NCBI RefSeq assembly: GCF_042650885.1 | Contig: NZ_JBHSBU010000001.1 | Coordinates: 558,001 to 622,000 of the forward strand | DNA from: Chitinimonas_A lacunae | Lineage (GTDB): Bacteria > Pseudomonadota > Gammaproteobacteria > Burkholderiales > Chitinimonadaceae | Direction: 5' to 3' | DNA length: 64,000 nt | In this document: positions 28,762 through 38,305 of the stretch, piece by piece | Layout: every line of letters starts with the position of its first letter | Numbering within the stretch: position 1 is the stretch's first letter | Translations under genes and position numbers: made by a program | The notes under the pieces: model-generated | Database searches by the model: none | Seen by the model: the letters and a program-made list of their open reading frames with translations, nothing else | Told to the model about the DNA's origin: nothing

Positions 28762-29067
28762 TGCCGCCTGTAAGGGGGCCAGTTGACCGCTTGTCTTGTT
28801 TTGTCCACCGCGCGGTATTCGAAATGGACGCGCTGCGATGACAAGCGCTGTCCCGCCTGCTTGCCCGATTGCTGACGCTGCTGTGTGGCTGTTTGGGGGA
28901 TGGTTTTGCTGCTGCCGGCGCCATTGAGGATGCGGGAAGCGCAGACAGCGCTCGAATCGCTGAGCCAGGGTAAATGCTTGGCGGGTTTCGGTGCGGCGAC
29001 CCTGTACTTCCGGCTCCACCGCTTGAACCTGCCCGCTGATCCTGTCCTATCAACCCAGGTGAGCCTG
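28762..29067. other. Intergenic region, no gene seen
   Basis: The 306 bases between the GMC gene and the next secreted protein hold no supported gene. A weak promoter-like pair, TTGAAC then CTATCA with an 18-base spacer, lies shortly before 29055. Confidence 0.4.
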
Positions 29068-30300
29068 ATGCGTGCTCTGTGGTGGTCTGCCTTGCTGTGC
29101 TGTGCGAGTCTGTTGGCCGCGCCGGCCGATCCGGTCTGTCTTGGCCGCACCGACTGCACCAGCACAGTGCTGTGGCGCGGCCGTGGCGGGGAGCAACTGA
29201 TCCATGCCGAATTCAGCGCCCCAAAGCCGCTGCCCTGGTGCGAGGAGACGGAACAGAGCCTGAAAGCGCCGCCAGCTCATCTGCTGCTGCGTGCCGGCCG
29301 CAGGGTTTCGGTGATCGAGACCTTCTGCAATACCGGCCATGGTGCCTCGGGGATAGGCGAAGACGGTATCGAAATCGTGGGCGACCGTCTGGTGCTGACC
29401 CGCAATGGAGGGGCAGGGGATCGCTGGGCGACGGGGCGGACGATTTCCCTGCCGCAACTGCGCCTGCTGTTGAGTGCCCATACCAGCGCCTGGGCCGGTT
29501 CGGAGGGCGAGTGGATGGATGAGATCCACCGCGACCATCGCCGGCTATTGCTGTTCGACCAGCGTACTGTCGCGGCCGACGCGGCCGGTGCGCCCGATGG
29601 CGAGGCGAAGACACGACGGGCGCTGACGGTGCCACGGGTCGGCAGGATCGCCGCTTATGACTGGCGCCGCCATGGGCTGGGCAACTGCGCCCTCCATATC
29701 GATGGCAGCGCCAGGGGTGACCTGGCAGCGGGGGGATTTCGTATCCACGGTGCCGGCAAAGGCGCCGAATTCCGGCTGCTACAGCTTGGCGATGTCGGTC
29801 TGGTGGTGGAAATCCGTGATCCGCACTGGGTCCGGCAGGGGACTGAACCGCTCTATGCCGACCATCTGGAATTGTGGTTCGGCCCCAAGGTGTCGCGTTA
29901 TGACCGCGAAGCCGGCTACCAGGCGGCCGATCGGGCACTGGTGCAATGGTCGATCAGCCCGTTCGATGGTTCGGTGGCCGTGTTGCGCGGCAAGCCCGTC
30001 ACGCCGATCAAGGCCGAGGCGGTGGCGTTGGCCGATGGCGTCAGGCGGGTCCGTATCGAACTGCCGGACGAAACCCATTTCACCCTGGTCTACAGCGACA
30101 GCGAACGAGGGCGGCGGCAGGATAGGCTGATCGCTACCAGTGAACTGGTGTTCGGCCGCGCCTATAGCCTCGGCCATAGCGAATCGATCGATGTGTATCG
30201 ACCCCAAGGGGATGGGGAAGCGTGTGTCTTGGTGGGAGACCGATTGAGGTATCGGTTTGAGGCAGGGGTGCCGTTTGAACTGTGGCGGACGGGCGACTGA
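29068..30300 (+). CDS. Secreted protein of unknown function
   Basis: About 410 residues with a Sec-like signal peptide (MRALWWSALLCCASLLAAPA). The mature part contains many Trp and charged residues and short blocks such as VLTRNGGAGDRWATGR and DHLELWFGPKVSRYD. No family is recognised. Start choice lies between GTG 29059 and ATG 29068; both leave the signal peptide intact. A hairpin terminator follows 53 bases after the stop codon. Confidence 0.65.
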   Translation: MRALWWSALLCCASLLAAPADPVCLGRTDCTSTVLWRGRGGEQLIHAEFSAPKPLPWCEETEQSLKAPPAHLLLRAGRRVSVIETFCNTGHGASGIGEDGIEIVGDRLVLTRNGGAGDRWATGRTISLPQLRLLLSAHTSAWAGSEGEWMDEIHRDHRRLLLFDQRTVAADAAGAPDGEAKTRRALTVPRVGRIAAYDWRRHGLGNCALHIDGSARGDLAAGGFRIHGAGKGAEFRLLQLGDVGLVVEIRDPHWVRQGTEPLYADHLELWFGPKVSRYDREAGYQAADRALVQWSISPFDGSVAVLRGKPVTPIKAEAVALADGVRRVRIELPDETHFTLVYSDSERGRRQDRLIATSELVFGRAYSLGHSESIDVYRPQGDGEACVLVGDRLRYRFEAGVPFELWRTGD

Positions 30301-30352
30301 GTCGCTTATCAGCCGTTTCTGGCTGTGTAGAAAATATTCAGCAAAACAACTG

Positions 30353-30373
30353 CAAGAGCCGGAGCGGCTCTTG
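30353..30373. terminator. Bidirectional hairpin between convergent genes
   Basis: CAAGAGCCG pairs with CGGCTCTTG around a GAG loop. It lies between the secreted-protein gene and the convergent tetR-family gene. The preceding A/T-rich block (30330-30350) repeats the motif seen upstream of leuC and leuB. Confidence 0.6.
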
Positions 30374-30402
30374 CGCGATTTGTATCAATTTGTGCGGAAC
30401 GA

Positions 30403-31044
30403 TTAAACGGGCGTGTGAACGGCGTAACCTTGTTCGAGCGCTTCGAACCGTTCGCGGAACGAAGGTTGGATATAAGGCTTGAGCAGCGAGAGGACCTGAC
30501 GCACGCCGCTGCGGCCGGTGGTTTCGGTGATCGGGGTATGCGGGTGGATGGATTGCTGGAAGGCAAACCAGAATTTGACCAGCATCCAGACATTGGTGGC
30601 GAGCGGTTGCAGATCGGTCAGCGGAATATCGACCATGCCGATCGCCACGAATTCGGCAAACTGACGGCCCAGGATCACCGTCATATCGGTACGCACGAAA
30701 TCGTGGTAGGCCTCCTGCATCTTCGGATTGCGGGCCAGCAGGCCCGGCATGTCGTAGAACAGGAAACGGTACTGCCACATCGCCGCAAAGGCGGTTTCGA
30801 GGTAGCGGCCCAGGTCTTCGGCGACGATGGCGCGGTCGGACGGCACCTGCAGGTTATCGCGCATATAGTCGCGATATTGCAGGAAGATCCGGTAGACAAT
30901 CTCTTCCTTGTTGCGGAAGTGGTAGTACAGATTGCCCGGGCTGATGCCCAGATGGGCCGCGATATGGTTGGTGGTGATCGAACGCTCGCCGTGCTCGTTG
31001 AACAGCTTGAGGCTCTCTTGAACGATGCGGTCGTAGGTTTTCAT
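30403..31044 (-). CDS. TetR/AcrR-family transcriptional regulator
   Basis: A 213-residue one-component regulator. The N-terminal HTH reads IVQESLKLFNEHGERSITTNHIAAHLGISPGNLYYHFRNKEEI, a near-textbook TetR helix-turn-helix at 8-50. The C-terminal ligand domain is helical (FLFYDMPGLLARNP and so on) and resembles TetR proteins that respond to fatty acyl or similar ligands. No target can be named; the neighbouring genes are the 4.5S RNA and the secreted protein. Confidence 0.93.
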   Translation of the reverse strand: MKTYDRIVQESLKLFNEHGERSITTNHIAAHLGISPGNLYYHFRNKEEIVYRIFLQYRDYMRDNLQVPSDRAIVAEDLGRYLETAFAAMWQYRFLFYDMPGLLARNPKMQEAYHDFVRTDMTVILGRQFAEFVAIGMVDIPLTDLQPLATNVWMLVKFWFAFQQSIHPHTPITETTGRSGVRQVLSLLKPYIQPSFRERFEALEQGYAVHTPV

Positions 31045-31186
31045 GCGGGGCGATGACGAATGGATAGCAGGCGGACTCTACTACGGCACGCACAAAAGCT
31101 CTAGCGATTGTAAGCGCCAAGTAAGAAATATATTGCCACCCTTATACAAAAGCTGGGTGGACGACTGAAAGCGAAGAGAGGGGAGG

Positions 31187-31284
31187 TGGCGAGCCTGACC
31201 CCCGGCACTTGCAGTAAATCGCTATGGCTGCTTCCTTCCGGACCTGACCAGGTTCACGACCCTGCAATGCGGGGAGACCCGCCA
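31187..31284 (-). ncRNA. ffs: Signal recognition particle RNA (4.5S RNA)
   Basis: The minus strand carries the invariant SRP RNA core AGGTCCGGAAGGAAGCAGCC with the GGAA tetraloop, and the flanking ACCTGGTCAGG. The 5' part TGGCGGGTCTCCCC pairs with GGGGGTCAGGCTCGCCA at the 3' end, giving a small bacterial-type hairpin RNA of about 98 bases. It binds Ffh and guides membrane-protein targeting. End positions are estimated from the terminal stem. Confidence 0.93.
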
Positions 31285-31322
31285 TAGAGTCCTACCGCCA
31301 TTGCGATAGAGGCCGAACTATA

Positions 31323-32627
31323 TCACCCCTGACCGGCGCCGTCGAGCAGTTCGCTGTCGGCATACCAAGCTAAATCGCCACATAGCACGAAGGGCTGGTT
31401 ATTGATGCGGATACCAAGCGACAGGGTGACGCAGAGTTGGCCATCGGTCAGCGCCAGATAAGGGCGGGAAATCTGCAATTCGCCAAAGCGGCGCATCGCC
31501 TGCCGAAAGTACTGACGGCGCGACCAGATCGCCCCTTTGGTGTCGGCCAGCGGCGCAAAGCGATCGGCACTCGGATGGTGACCAAGATGGGTTTCGCTCA
31601 GGCAATCGTCGACCTGGCAGCCAACGGCATCAAGCAAGAAACAGCGCAGCGACAAGCGCTGGGTCAGGAATTCGGCGGTGGCCTGTTCAAAGGCTCCGCC
31701 TTCGACCAGCCGATCGGCGCCATGGAGCAGCGCCTTGGTATAGGGGGCGAGCAACTGCTGATTCTGATTGATCTCGCGATGCATGGTGGTTTCGAAATTG
31801 CGCCATAACTGCTCGAAGGTATGGCGCAGCGCTTCCGGCTCGAACAAATTGGGGCTAGGCGTGGCGAAGTAGTAACCCTGCACCAGGTCGCAATCGGCCT
31901 CCATGGCCAGAAAGGCCTCCCAGTCGTTTTCTATGCCTTCGGCCAGCACCAGCGAGCCGGCTTCATGGAGCAGGGTAACGAGGCCCGGCAGGATATGGCG
32001 GGCCTCCGGATTGTCGGCCGCGTCAGCGATCAAGGTGCGGTCGAGCTTGACGATATCGGGCCGCAGACGCCAGATTCGATCGACATTGGAGTGACCGGCG
32101 CCAAAATCGTCGATGGCGATCAGACAACCCATTTCCCGGAAATAATCGACGGCCCGGGCCAACTGGCGGTTGTTCTCGATGGCGGTCTCCAGTACCTCGA
32201 TCACCACCTGGGTCGGTGCAATGCCGACCTTCTCCAGCATTTCCGGAAAGAAGCGGCCGTATTGGCCGGCATGGGCAAAGGCGTTGGGTTCGGCATTGAG
32301 AAACAGCCACTGCATGCCGCTTTGCTGCTGGGTGCTCAGCCGGGAGAAATTCAGGCTATGCAGCAGCCGCGCCAGCCGGTCCAGCGTCACCAATTCCGGC
32401 TCCGAGCGGGCCGAGGCGAACACGGTATAAGGGGATAGCTGGCGCCCATTGTCGGACCAGGCCCGCAGCAGCCCTTCGTGCCCTACCACCCGTCGATGGG
32501 CAAAACTGAAGATGGGCTGGAAGTGGCTGTGCAGCACCAGATTGTCACGATGCGCCAGATAGGCCGTGTCTTCCTGATAGACCAGGCCAAGCAACGCATC
32601 GAGTTGGAACGGCGCGGTCACGGTCAT
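31323..32627 (-). CDS. EAL-domain cyclic di-GMP phosphodiesterase-like protein
   Basis: A 434-residue cytoplasmic protein with an N-terminal EAL domain (about 25-270) and a C-terminal sensor-like domain (about 290-430). EAL motifs: EGLLR at 51-55 (Glu51, variant of EALLR), NAEP, EVLETAIE, IDDFGAGHSN, KLDRTLI, EGIE and QGYYFATP. The metal and catalytic residues seem present, so activity is likely. No membrane segment is seen. It stands between the SRP RNA and asparaginase. Confidence 0.88.
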   Translation of the reverse strand: MTVTAPFQLDALLGLVYQEDTAYLAHRDNLVLHSHFQPIFSFAHRRVVGHEGLLRAWSDNGRQLSPYTVFASARSEPELVTLDRLARLLHSLNFSRLSTQQQSGMQWLFLNAEPNAFAHAGQYGRFFPEMLEKVGIAPTQVVIEVLETAIENNRQLARAVDYFREMGCLIAIDDFGAGHSNVDRIWRLRPDIVKLDRTLIADAADNPEARHILPGLVTLLHEAGSLVLAEGIENDWEAFLAMEADCDLVQGYYFATPSPNLFEPEALRHTFEQLWRNFETTMHREINQNQQLLAPYTKALLHGADRLVEGGAFEQATAEFLTQRLSLRCFLLDAVGCQVDDCLSETHLGHHPSADRFAPLADTKGAIWSRRQYFRQAMRRFGELQISRPYLALTDGQLCVTLSLGIRINNQPFVLCGDLAWYADSELLDGAGQG

Positions 32628-32702
32628 GGGCTGTCGAGCGGAAAACGCGTGATTTTATATTAGGCACGCTGACCACAGCGCAGCAACGCGGCGATGGCCT
32701 CC

Positions 32703-33716
32703 TCAGGCGCTCAGTTCGCCGCGCAGATTGGTGGTCAACAGGTCTTCCGGGTTAAGCAGCCCGGCCGGTTGCGACAGCACGAAATACAGCTTGGTCAGTA
32801 CCGCCTCAGGTGTCATGTCGAGCCCCGAAATCAAACCGGCCCGTGCCAATGCCGAGCCGGCGGCATATTGGCTCATCTCCACCTTGCCCGAGATGCACTG
32901 GGTGCAGTTGACCAGCACACAGCCGCGTGCGGTGGCTTCGGCAAAGGCGGCCATCAGTGCCTGATCGGCGTCGGGCGCGTTGCCGGCGCCATAACTCTCG
33001 ACCAAGGCCCCGCGCAGCGGGGTGGCCAGTGCAGCGGCCAACATTCTGGTGCTGTGGCCGGGGTAGAGCTTGAGGCCGGCGATGGCGAGTTCAGGGTCGA
33101 TACGGTGAGCGCGAAATGGCTGCGACGGCGGCGGCAGACACAGCGCGGCATTGAGCTCGGCTTCCCCTTGAAAGCGGCCGAGTATCGGGTAGTTGGGCGA
33201 GCCGAACGCTCCCATATCGGCGCCCCAGAGCTTGCGGGCACGGTTGCCGCGCAATAGCTGGCGGTTGAAGGCGATACAGACTTCATGCAGGGTCGATCGG
33301 CCTGCCCAATAGAAGGCATCGACCAGGTTCTGCTCGGCATCGTTGGGCTGCTCGGCCAGCGAGACCATGGCTCCGGTGACGATGACGGGCTTGGCAAGGT
33401 TTTCCAGCATGAACGACAAGGCCGAGGCCGTATAAGCCAGGGTGTCGGTGCCATGGATCACCACAAAGCCGTCAAAGTCGTGGTAGTGGTTGGCAATGTC
33501 CTCGACGATCTGGTTCCAATGCGCGGGTTGCAGATTGGACGAGTCGATCAGCGGGCTGTATTCCTTGAGCAGATAGTCGGGAAAACCGGGAGTGCGGCGG
33601 GCGATGGCGGCGAGTTCGGTCGGCAGATAGCCGGCGGCCGGTGCGTGGCCCGCGGCGGTCTTCTGCATGCCTATGGTGCCACCGGCATAGATCACGAACA
33701 GACGACGATGGGCCAT
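32703..33716 (-). CDS. ansA: Type I L-asparaginase
   Basis: A 337-residue cytoplasmic enzyme hydrolysing asparagine to aspartate and ammonia. The first catalytic threonine is Thr14 in YAGGTIGM and the second triad lies in VIHGTDTLAYTA (Thr90, Asp91). No signal peptide is found, which fits the cytoplasmic type I enzyme and not the periplasmic type II. The gene is divergent from smpB. Confidence 0.92.
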   Translation of the reverse strand: MAHRRLFVIYAGGTIGMQKTAAGHAPAAGYLPTELAAIARRTPGFPDYLLKEYSPLIDSSNLQPAHWNQIVEDIANHYHDFDGFVVIHGTDTLAYTASALSFMLENLAKPVIVTGAMVSLAEQPNDAEQNLVDAFYWAGRSTLHEVCIAFNRQLLRGNRARKLWGADMGAFGSPNYPILGRFQGEAELNAALCLPPPSQPFRAHRIDPELAIAGLKLYPGHSTRMLAAALATPLRGALVESYGAGNAPDADQALMAAFAEATARGCVLVNCTQCISGKVEMSQYAAGSALARAGLISGLDMTPEAVLTKLYFVLSQPAGLLNPEDLLTTNLRGELSA

Positions 33717-33809
33717 GACTATCCTTCTTGCGGTAACATGCGAATTTTGCCCGCGACTTTACCAGCGCTCACGCCGGCTAGGCTAGCGCAGGGCGCACCG
33801 GGAACCCTT

Positions 33810-34259
33810 ATGACGATCACTGACAATAAAAAAGCCTTCCACGACTATTTCATCGAAGAACGCTACGAGGCCGGACTGGTGCTGGAGGGCTGGGAGGTCA
33901 AATCGATCCGAGCCGGCCGGGTCCAGATCAAGGAGTCCTATGTGGTCCTGCGCAACGGTGCCTTCTGGCTGCTGGGCTGCCATATCACTCCCTTGCCGAC
34001 GGCCTCGACCCATATCCATCCCGACCCCGTCCGTACCCGCAAGTTGCTGTTGCATAAGGCAGAAATCAGCAAGCTGATCGGCAAGGTCGAGCGCGCTGGC
34101 TACACCTTGGTGCCGCTCAATATGCATTACCTCAAAGGGCGGATTAAGCTCGAGATCGGCCTGGCCAAGGGCAAGAAGCAGCACGACAAGCGCGAGAGCG
34201 AAAAAGAGCGCGAATGGGCACGTGAAAAGCAGCGTCTGCTCAAGAACAAGGTCCGTTGA
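33810..34259 (+). CDS. smpB: SsrA-binding protein
   Basis: SmpB (149 residues) binds tmRNA and is needed for trans-translation on stalled ribosomes. Signatures: NKKAFHDYFIEERYEAGLVLEGWEVKSIRAGRVQIKE region at the start, RTRKLLLHKAEI, and the basic tail KKQHDKRESEKEREWAREKQRLL that folds on the ribosome. The ATG at 33810 is 93 bases from the divergent asparaginase start. Confidence 0.97.
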   Translation: MTITDNKKAFHDYFIEERYEAGLVLEGWEVKSIRAGRVQIKESYVVLRNGAFWLLGCHITPLPTASTHIHPDPVRTRKLLLHKAEISKLIGKVERAGYTLVPLNMHYLKGRIKLEIGLAKGKKQHDKRESEKEREWAREKQRLLKNKVR

Positions 34260-34355
34260 TCGGTCGGGACGACCACCGCTCTGCTGCAAACTGAACGAAT
34301 CCGGTAAAATCACGCTCCTACGGTCGTCCCCTTGTCACTCTGATAGGTGAGCGTG

Positions 34356-34721
34356 ATGCGTAATACCGCCTTTCCCGCAGTCCTGATCGTTATCGGCAGC
34401 TTATGGCTGCTCGCTGCCACCGACCTGCTGCCGACCACCAGTGTGCTGGTGTCGGTTGGTCTGGTTGCCGTGGGTGTGGTGCAGCTGCTGCTCGATGGCG
34501 TCAACAAGTCCACGGTAGTCGCCGCTCCGATGTGGATGCTCAGCGGTGGCCTGTTCTACGGCATTGCCCAACGCAGTATCACCCTGAGCGTAGCCGGTGC
34601 GATCGCCATGATCGTACTGGGTCTGCTGCTGCTGTTAGCCCGGTTGCCCGCCATTCCCGAACGCCGTCAGTCTGCTGACGGCAAGCCCAGCGACGGGACG
34701 ACCTCGCCTTGGTCGCAATGA
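34356..34721 (+). CDS. Small membrane protein
   Basis: About 121 residues with four hydrophobic segments (roughly 6-22, 30-48, 55-72, 77-95), resembling the membrane domain found in LiaF-like proteins. A GTG at 34347 is an alternative start. A GGGACGACC/GGTCGTCCC inverted repeat (about 34265 and 34321) lies upstream. guaA begins 32 bases after its stop. Confidence 0.65.
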   Translation: MRNTAFPAVLIVIGSLWLLAATDLLPTTSVLVSVGLVAVGVVQLLLDGVNKSTVVAAPMWMLSGGLFYGIAQRSITLSVAGAIAMIVLGLLLLLARLPAIPERRQSADGKPSDGTTSPWSQ

Positions 34722-34753
34722 CCACCTGCCATTCCCTCCCGAAAGACCCCGCC

Positions 34754-36334
34754 ATGGATAAAATCCTCATTCTCGACTTCGGTTCCCAGGTCAGCCAGTT
34801 GATCGCCCGCCGGATTCGAGAAGCTCACGTCTACTGCGAACTCCATCCCTACGACGTATCGCTCGATTTCATCAAAGCGTTTGCGCCCAAGGGCATCGTC
34901 CTGTCGGGCGGGCCGAACTCGGTCTACGAGGAGGAAACCTACCTGGCCGATGCCGGCCTGTTCGAGCTGGGGGTGCCGGTGCTGGGCATCTGCTACGGCA
35001 TGCAGTGGATGGCACAGGCGCTGGGCGGCCGGGTCGAAGCCGGGGCTAAGCGCGAGTTTGGCTACGCCGAGATCAAGGCACGTCACCATTCCAAGCTGTT
35101 TGAAGGGCTGAGCGACCGTATCGACGACGCCGGCAACGGCTATCTCGATGTCTGGATGAGCCACGGCGACAAGGTGGCCGAGCTGCCGCCAGGTTTTCAT
35201 GCCATCGCCGAGACACCGTCCTGTCCCTACGCCGCCATGGCCGACGAGGACCGTGGTTACTATGGGGTGCAGTTCCATCCCGAAGTCACCCATACCAAGC
35301 GCGGCACCGAGATGCTGCATCGCTTCGTGCTCTATGTCTGCGGCGCCAAACCGTCGTGGACCATGCCCAACTACATCGAGGAAGCGGTCGCCAAGATTCG
35401 TGAACAGGTCGGCGATGAGGAAGTGCTGCTCGGCCTCTCGGGTGGCGTAGACAGCTCGGTCGCTGCCGCCCTGATTCACCGGGCCATCGGTGATCGTCTG
35501 ACCTGCGTCTTCGTCGATCATGGCCTTTTGCGCCTCAACGAAGGCCAGATGGTGATGGATATGTTCGCCCGTGGCCTGGGCGTCAAAGTGATCCATGTCG
35601 ATGCCAGCGCCGAGTTTATGCACCATCTCGAAGGCGTCACTGACCCCGAGCAGAAGCGCAAGATCATCGGTCGCGAATTCGTCGAAGTATTCCAGCGCGA
35701 AGCCAAGAAGCTCGATAACGCCAAATGGCTGGCCCAGGGCACCATCTACCCCGACGTGATCGAATCGGCCGGTGCCAAGACCAAGAAGGCGCATACGATC
35801 AAGAGCCACCACAATGTGGGCGGGCTGCCCGAGACCCTGAACCTCAAGCTGCTCGAACCGCTGCGTGAGCTGTTTAAGGACGAAGTCCGCCAGCTCGGCG
35901 TGGCGCTGGGTCTGCCGCACGATATGGTCTATCGCCATCCCTTCCCGGGTCCGGGCCTGGGCGTCCGTATCCTTGGCGAAGTAAAGCGCGATTACGCCGA
36001 CCTGCTGCGGCGGGCCGATGCGATCTTTATCGAAGAGCTGCGTAATACCCGCGACCCGGCACGCGGCAAGAGCTGGTACGAACTGACCAGTCAGGCGTTT
36101 GCCGTATTCCTGCCGGTCAAATCGGTAGGGGTGATGGGCGACGGTCGCACTTACGAGTGGGTGGTGGCGCTGCGTGCCGTCGTCACCAGCGACTTTATGA
36201 CTGCCCACTGGGCCGAATTGCCTTATGAATTGCTCGGCCGAGTGTCGAATAGGGTGATCAATGAAGTGCGCGGCATCAACCGCGTCGTATACGATGTCTC
36301 GGGTAAGCCGCCGGCAACGATCGAGTGGGAATGA
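34754..36334 (+). CDS. guaA: GMP synthase (glutamine-hydrolysing)
   Basis: GuaA (526 residues) converts XMP to GMP. The glutamine amidotransferase domain has Cys80 in GICYGMQ and the FHPEVTHT block. The ATP pyrophosphatase P-loop is GLSGGVDSSVAAAL, and the dimerisation domain ends KPPATIEWE. The 3' end is a known integration site for phages and integrative elements, and here an integrase gene follows directly; the guaA frame is intact, so the element restores its end. Confidence 0.97.
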   Translation: MDKILILDFGSQVSQLIARRIREAHVYCELHPYDVSLDFIKAFAPKGIVLSGGPNSVYEEETYLADAGLFELGVPVLGICYGMQWMAQALGGRVEAGAKREFGYAEIKARHHSKLFEGLSDRIDDAGNGYLDVWMSHGDKVAELPPGFHAIAETPSCPYAAMADEDRGYYGVQFHPEVTHTKRGTEMLHRFVLYVCGAKPSWTMPNYIEEAVAKIREQVGDEEVLLGLSGGVDSSVAAALIHRAIGDRLTCVFVDHGLLRLNEGQMVMDMFARGLGVKVIHVDASAEFMHHLEGVTDPEQKRKIIGREFVEVFQREAKKLDNAKWLAQGTIYPDVIESAGAKTKKAHTIKSHHNVGGLPETLNLKLLEPLRELFKDEVRQLGVALGLPHDMVYRHPFPGPGLGVRILGEVKRDYADLLRRADAIFIEELRNTRDPARGKSWYELTSQAFAVFLPVKSVGVMGDGRTYEWVVALRAVVTSDFMTAHWAELPYELLGRVSNRVINEVRGINRVVYDVSGKPPATIEWE

Positions 36335-36381
36335 TCTACCCTCTGGTAATTACAGGTACCGAAAAGCATTAAAACCCTCCG

Positions 36382-36403
36382 AAGCCCGCGTCAATGCGGG
36401 CTT
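36382..36403 (+). terminator. Terminator downstream of guaA
   Basis: AAGCCCGC pairs with GCGGGCTT and is followed by TTTC. It sits 48 bases after guaA, probably inside the left attachment region. Confidence 0.65.
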
Positions 36404-36640
36404 TTTCACGTCCTGATTCGGCAGTTTCTGGTAACCGTTAGCACGCCCAAGCAATAGTTTTTTGGGGTATGGCGATTGGTACGATGGATTTCGATGCCAT
36501 GAGTAGTGCTCAATACCATACCACCTTTTTCGGGGTGAGCATGGTATCAAAATCGGAAATGCCTTTGATTTTTAAAGGGTTTTTCGGTGAAAAAATGAGC
36601 TCTCGAATCATGGTATTTCCAACCCACCAGGACCGAGACC
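36404..36640. other. Attachment and integrase arm region
   Basis: The core attachment site is expected at the guaA 3' end. The gap carries short repeats that could be integrase arm sites: ATACCAT at 36513-36519, ATGGTAT at 36541-36547 and 36610-36616, GGTATGG at 36466-36472, and TTTTTCGG at 36526-36533 and 36580-36587. The att core cannot be fixed without the right junction. Confidence 0.45.
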
Positions 36641-37843
36641 ATGCTGACCGATACCAAACTGCGCAACCTGAAACCAAAGGACAAGCTCTACAAGGTTCCT
36701 GACCGCGACGGCCTCTACGTCGCTGTTACGGAAACTGGCACCGTCTCGTTTCGCTACAACTACTCCATCAACGGCCGGCAAGAGACCGTCACGTTCGGTC
36801 GTTTCGGTGTTGGGGGAATTACTCTGAGCGAAGCTCGGGAACTGCTGGGCGAGGCCAAGAAGATGGTCGCGGCTGGCAAGTCACCGGCGAAGGAGAAGGC
36901 GCGACAAAAAGCCCGCGTTCGGGATGCGGAGACGTTCGACGCTTGGGCGGAAAAGTGGCTGCGCGGTTACCAGATGGCCGAGTCCACCCGGGACATGCGG
37001 CGCGCGGTCTATGAGCGCGAGGTAAAGCCGAAGTTTGGAAACCGGAAGCTGACCGAGATCAACCACGAAGATTTGCGCGCGCTGACTGATGCCATTGTGG
37101 CGCGGGGTGCACCGGCGACAGCATTGCACGCGCGCGAAGTGGTAGCGCAGGTCTACCGCTGGGCTATGGAGCACGGCCAGAAGGCCGAGAATCCGGGCGA
37201 GCTGGTGCGCCCGGCTAGTATTGCCCGGCTCGAAGCGCGCGACCGAGCACTGACGCCCGATGAAATCGGGTTGATGTACCAGTACATCGAGCGCATTGGC
37301 ACCACCCCTTCGATTCGGGCGGCTGCCAAATTGCTGCTGTTGACGATGGTGCGTAAAAGCGAACTGACGAAGGCGAAATGGAGTGAGATTAATTTTGCGG
37401 AGGCGCTTTGGACGATTCCAAAGGAGAGGATGAAGCGGCGTAACCCGCATGTGGTGTTTCTGTCCAGGCAGGCGCTGGATATCTTTATCGCCCTTAAGAC
37501 CTTCGCGGGCGGATCGGACTATGTATTGCCGTCGCGGTACGACTCGGATACGCCGATGAGCAGCGCGACGCTTAATCAGGTGCTGACGCTGACGTACAGG
37601 CTGGCACAGAAAGAAGGTAAGCCGCTTGCAAAATTCGGGCCGCATGACTTGCGGCGAACGGCTAGCACGCTACTGCACGAGGCCAACTACAACACCGATT
37701 GGATCGAGAAGTGCCTAGCGCACGAGCAGAAGGGCGTCAGAGCCGTCTACAACAAGGCCGAGTACCGCGAGCAGCGCACGGCCATGTTGCAAGACTGGGC
37801 TGACATGATTGACGAGTGGACGGTCAGACGGGCTCAGCCATAG
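36641..37843 (+). CDS. Tyrosine-type site-specific integrase
   Basis: A 400-residue phage integrase. The N-terminal DUF4102-type arm-binding domain (DRDGLYVAVTETGTVSFRYNY) marks the P4-like group. The catalytic domain has the first arginine in MVRKSELTKAKW, the HDLRRT box, the second histidine in CLAHEQKG, and a tyrosine nucleophile in VYNKAEY. It sits beside guaA and reads into the prophage. The 3' end overlaps the convergent alpA-like gene by 20 bases. Confidence 0.95.
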   Translation: MLTDTKLRNLKPKDKLYKVPDRDGLYVAVTETGTVSFRYNYSINGRQETVTFGRFGVGGITLSEARELLGEAKKMVAAGKSPAKEKARQKARVRDAETFDAWAEKWLRGYQMAESTRDMRRAVYEREVKPKFGNRKLTEINHEDLRALTDAIVARGAPATALHAREVVAQVYRWAMEHGQKAENPGELVRPASIARLEARDRALTPDEIGLMYQYIERIGTTPSIRAAAKLLLLTMVRKSELTKAKWSEINFAEALWTIPKERMKRRNPHVVFLSRQALDIFIALKTFAGGSDYVLPSRYDSDTPMSSATLNQVLTLTYRLAQKEGKPLAKFGPHDLRRTASTLLHEANYNTDWIEKCLAHEQKGVRAVYNKAEYREQRTAMLQDWADMIDEWTVRRAQP

Positions 37844-38054
37844 GATGGTAGCCCGGGCGCATCGCCTGGGCGCTGCAGTTCTTTCGTGACTCGACCCACG
37901 CTTCAATCTCGGCCAAATCCCACGCTACGTTCCGGCTGGTCAGAGCAATACGGCGCGGGAACTCGCCGCGCTGTTCCAGGTTGTAGATGGTGCGATCGGA
38001 CAGCGGGATCATCGCGAGCAGCTTCTTGCGGTTGATCAAGGTTCTGAAGGTCAT
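37824..38054 (-). CDS. AlpA-type excisionase/regulator
   Basis: A 76-residue winged-HTH protein (LINRKKLLAMIPLSDRTIYNLEQRGEFP, then WDLAEIEAWVESRK). This AlpA/MerR-like layout is typical of phage excisionases and prophage regulators. It is next to the integrase, as expected for an Xis. Its ATG overlaps the stop of the preceding small gene (ATGA). Confidence 0.85.
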   Translation of the reverse strand: MTFRTLINRKKLLAMIPLSDRTIYNLEQRGEFPRRIALTSRNVAWDLAEIEAWVESRKNCSAQAMRPGYHPMAEPV

Positions 38055-38305
38055 TGCGGTTCTCCATTCGAAAAAATGCCCGACGTGATGTCGGGTATAG
38101 TTTTTTGGGGGCAGGTCAAGTCGGGCTTCGGGTCCACCTCGAGCTGGGTGAGCCCGTCGTCGAGCGCGGCCAGCTCCTCCGGCGTCCACGGTTCCCGAGC
38201 GGCGGCCTGGCCAGCGATGTCCCAGTCCGGGACGGCAGAGATGCGAACCGGTCCGGTCGCTTCCAGATCGACCCAGCAGCCCTGGCTGAGCGGCGCGCGG
38301 GTCAC
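38051..38305 (-). CDS. Small phage protein of unknown function
   Basis: An 84-residue acidic frame starting at a GTG with GAGGAG 8 bases upstream. It overlaps the start of the alpA-like gene by 4 bases and the stop of the gene before it. Content includes EPWTPEELAALDDGLTQLEVD. No family recognised. The end-to-end overlaps make it likely to be real. Confidence 0.55.
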   Translation of the reverse strand: MTRAPLSQGCWVDLEATGPVRISAVPDWDIAGQAAAREPWTPEELAALDDGLTQLEVDPKPDLTCPQKTIPDITSGIFSNGEPQ

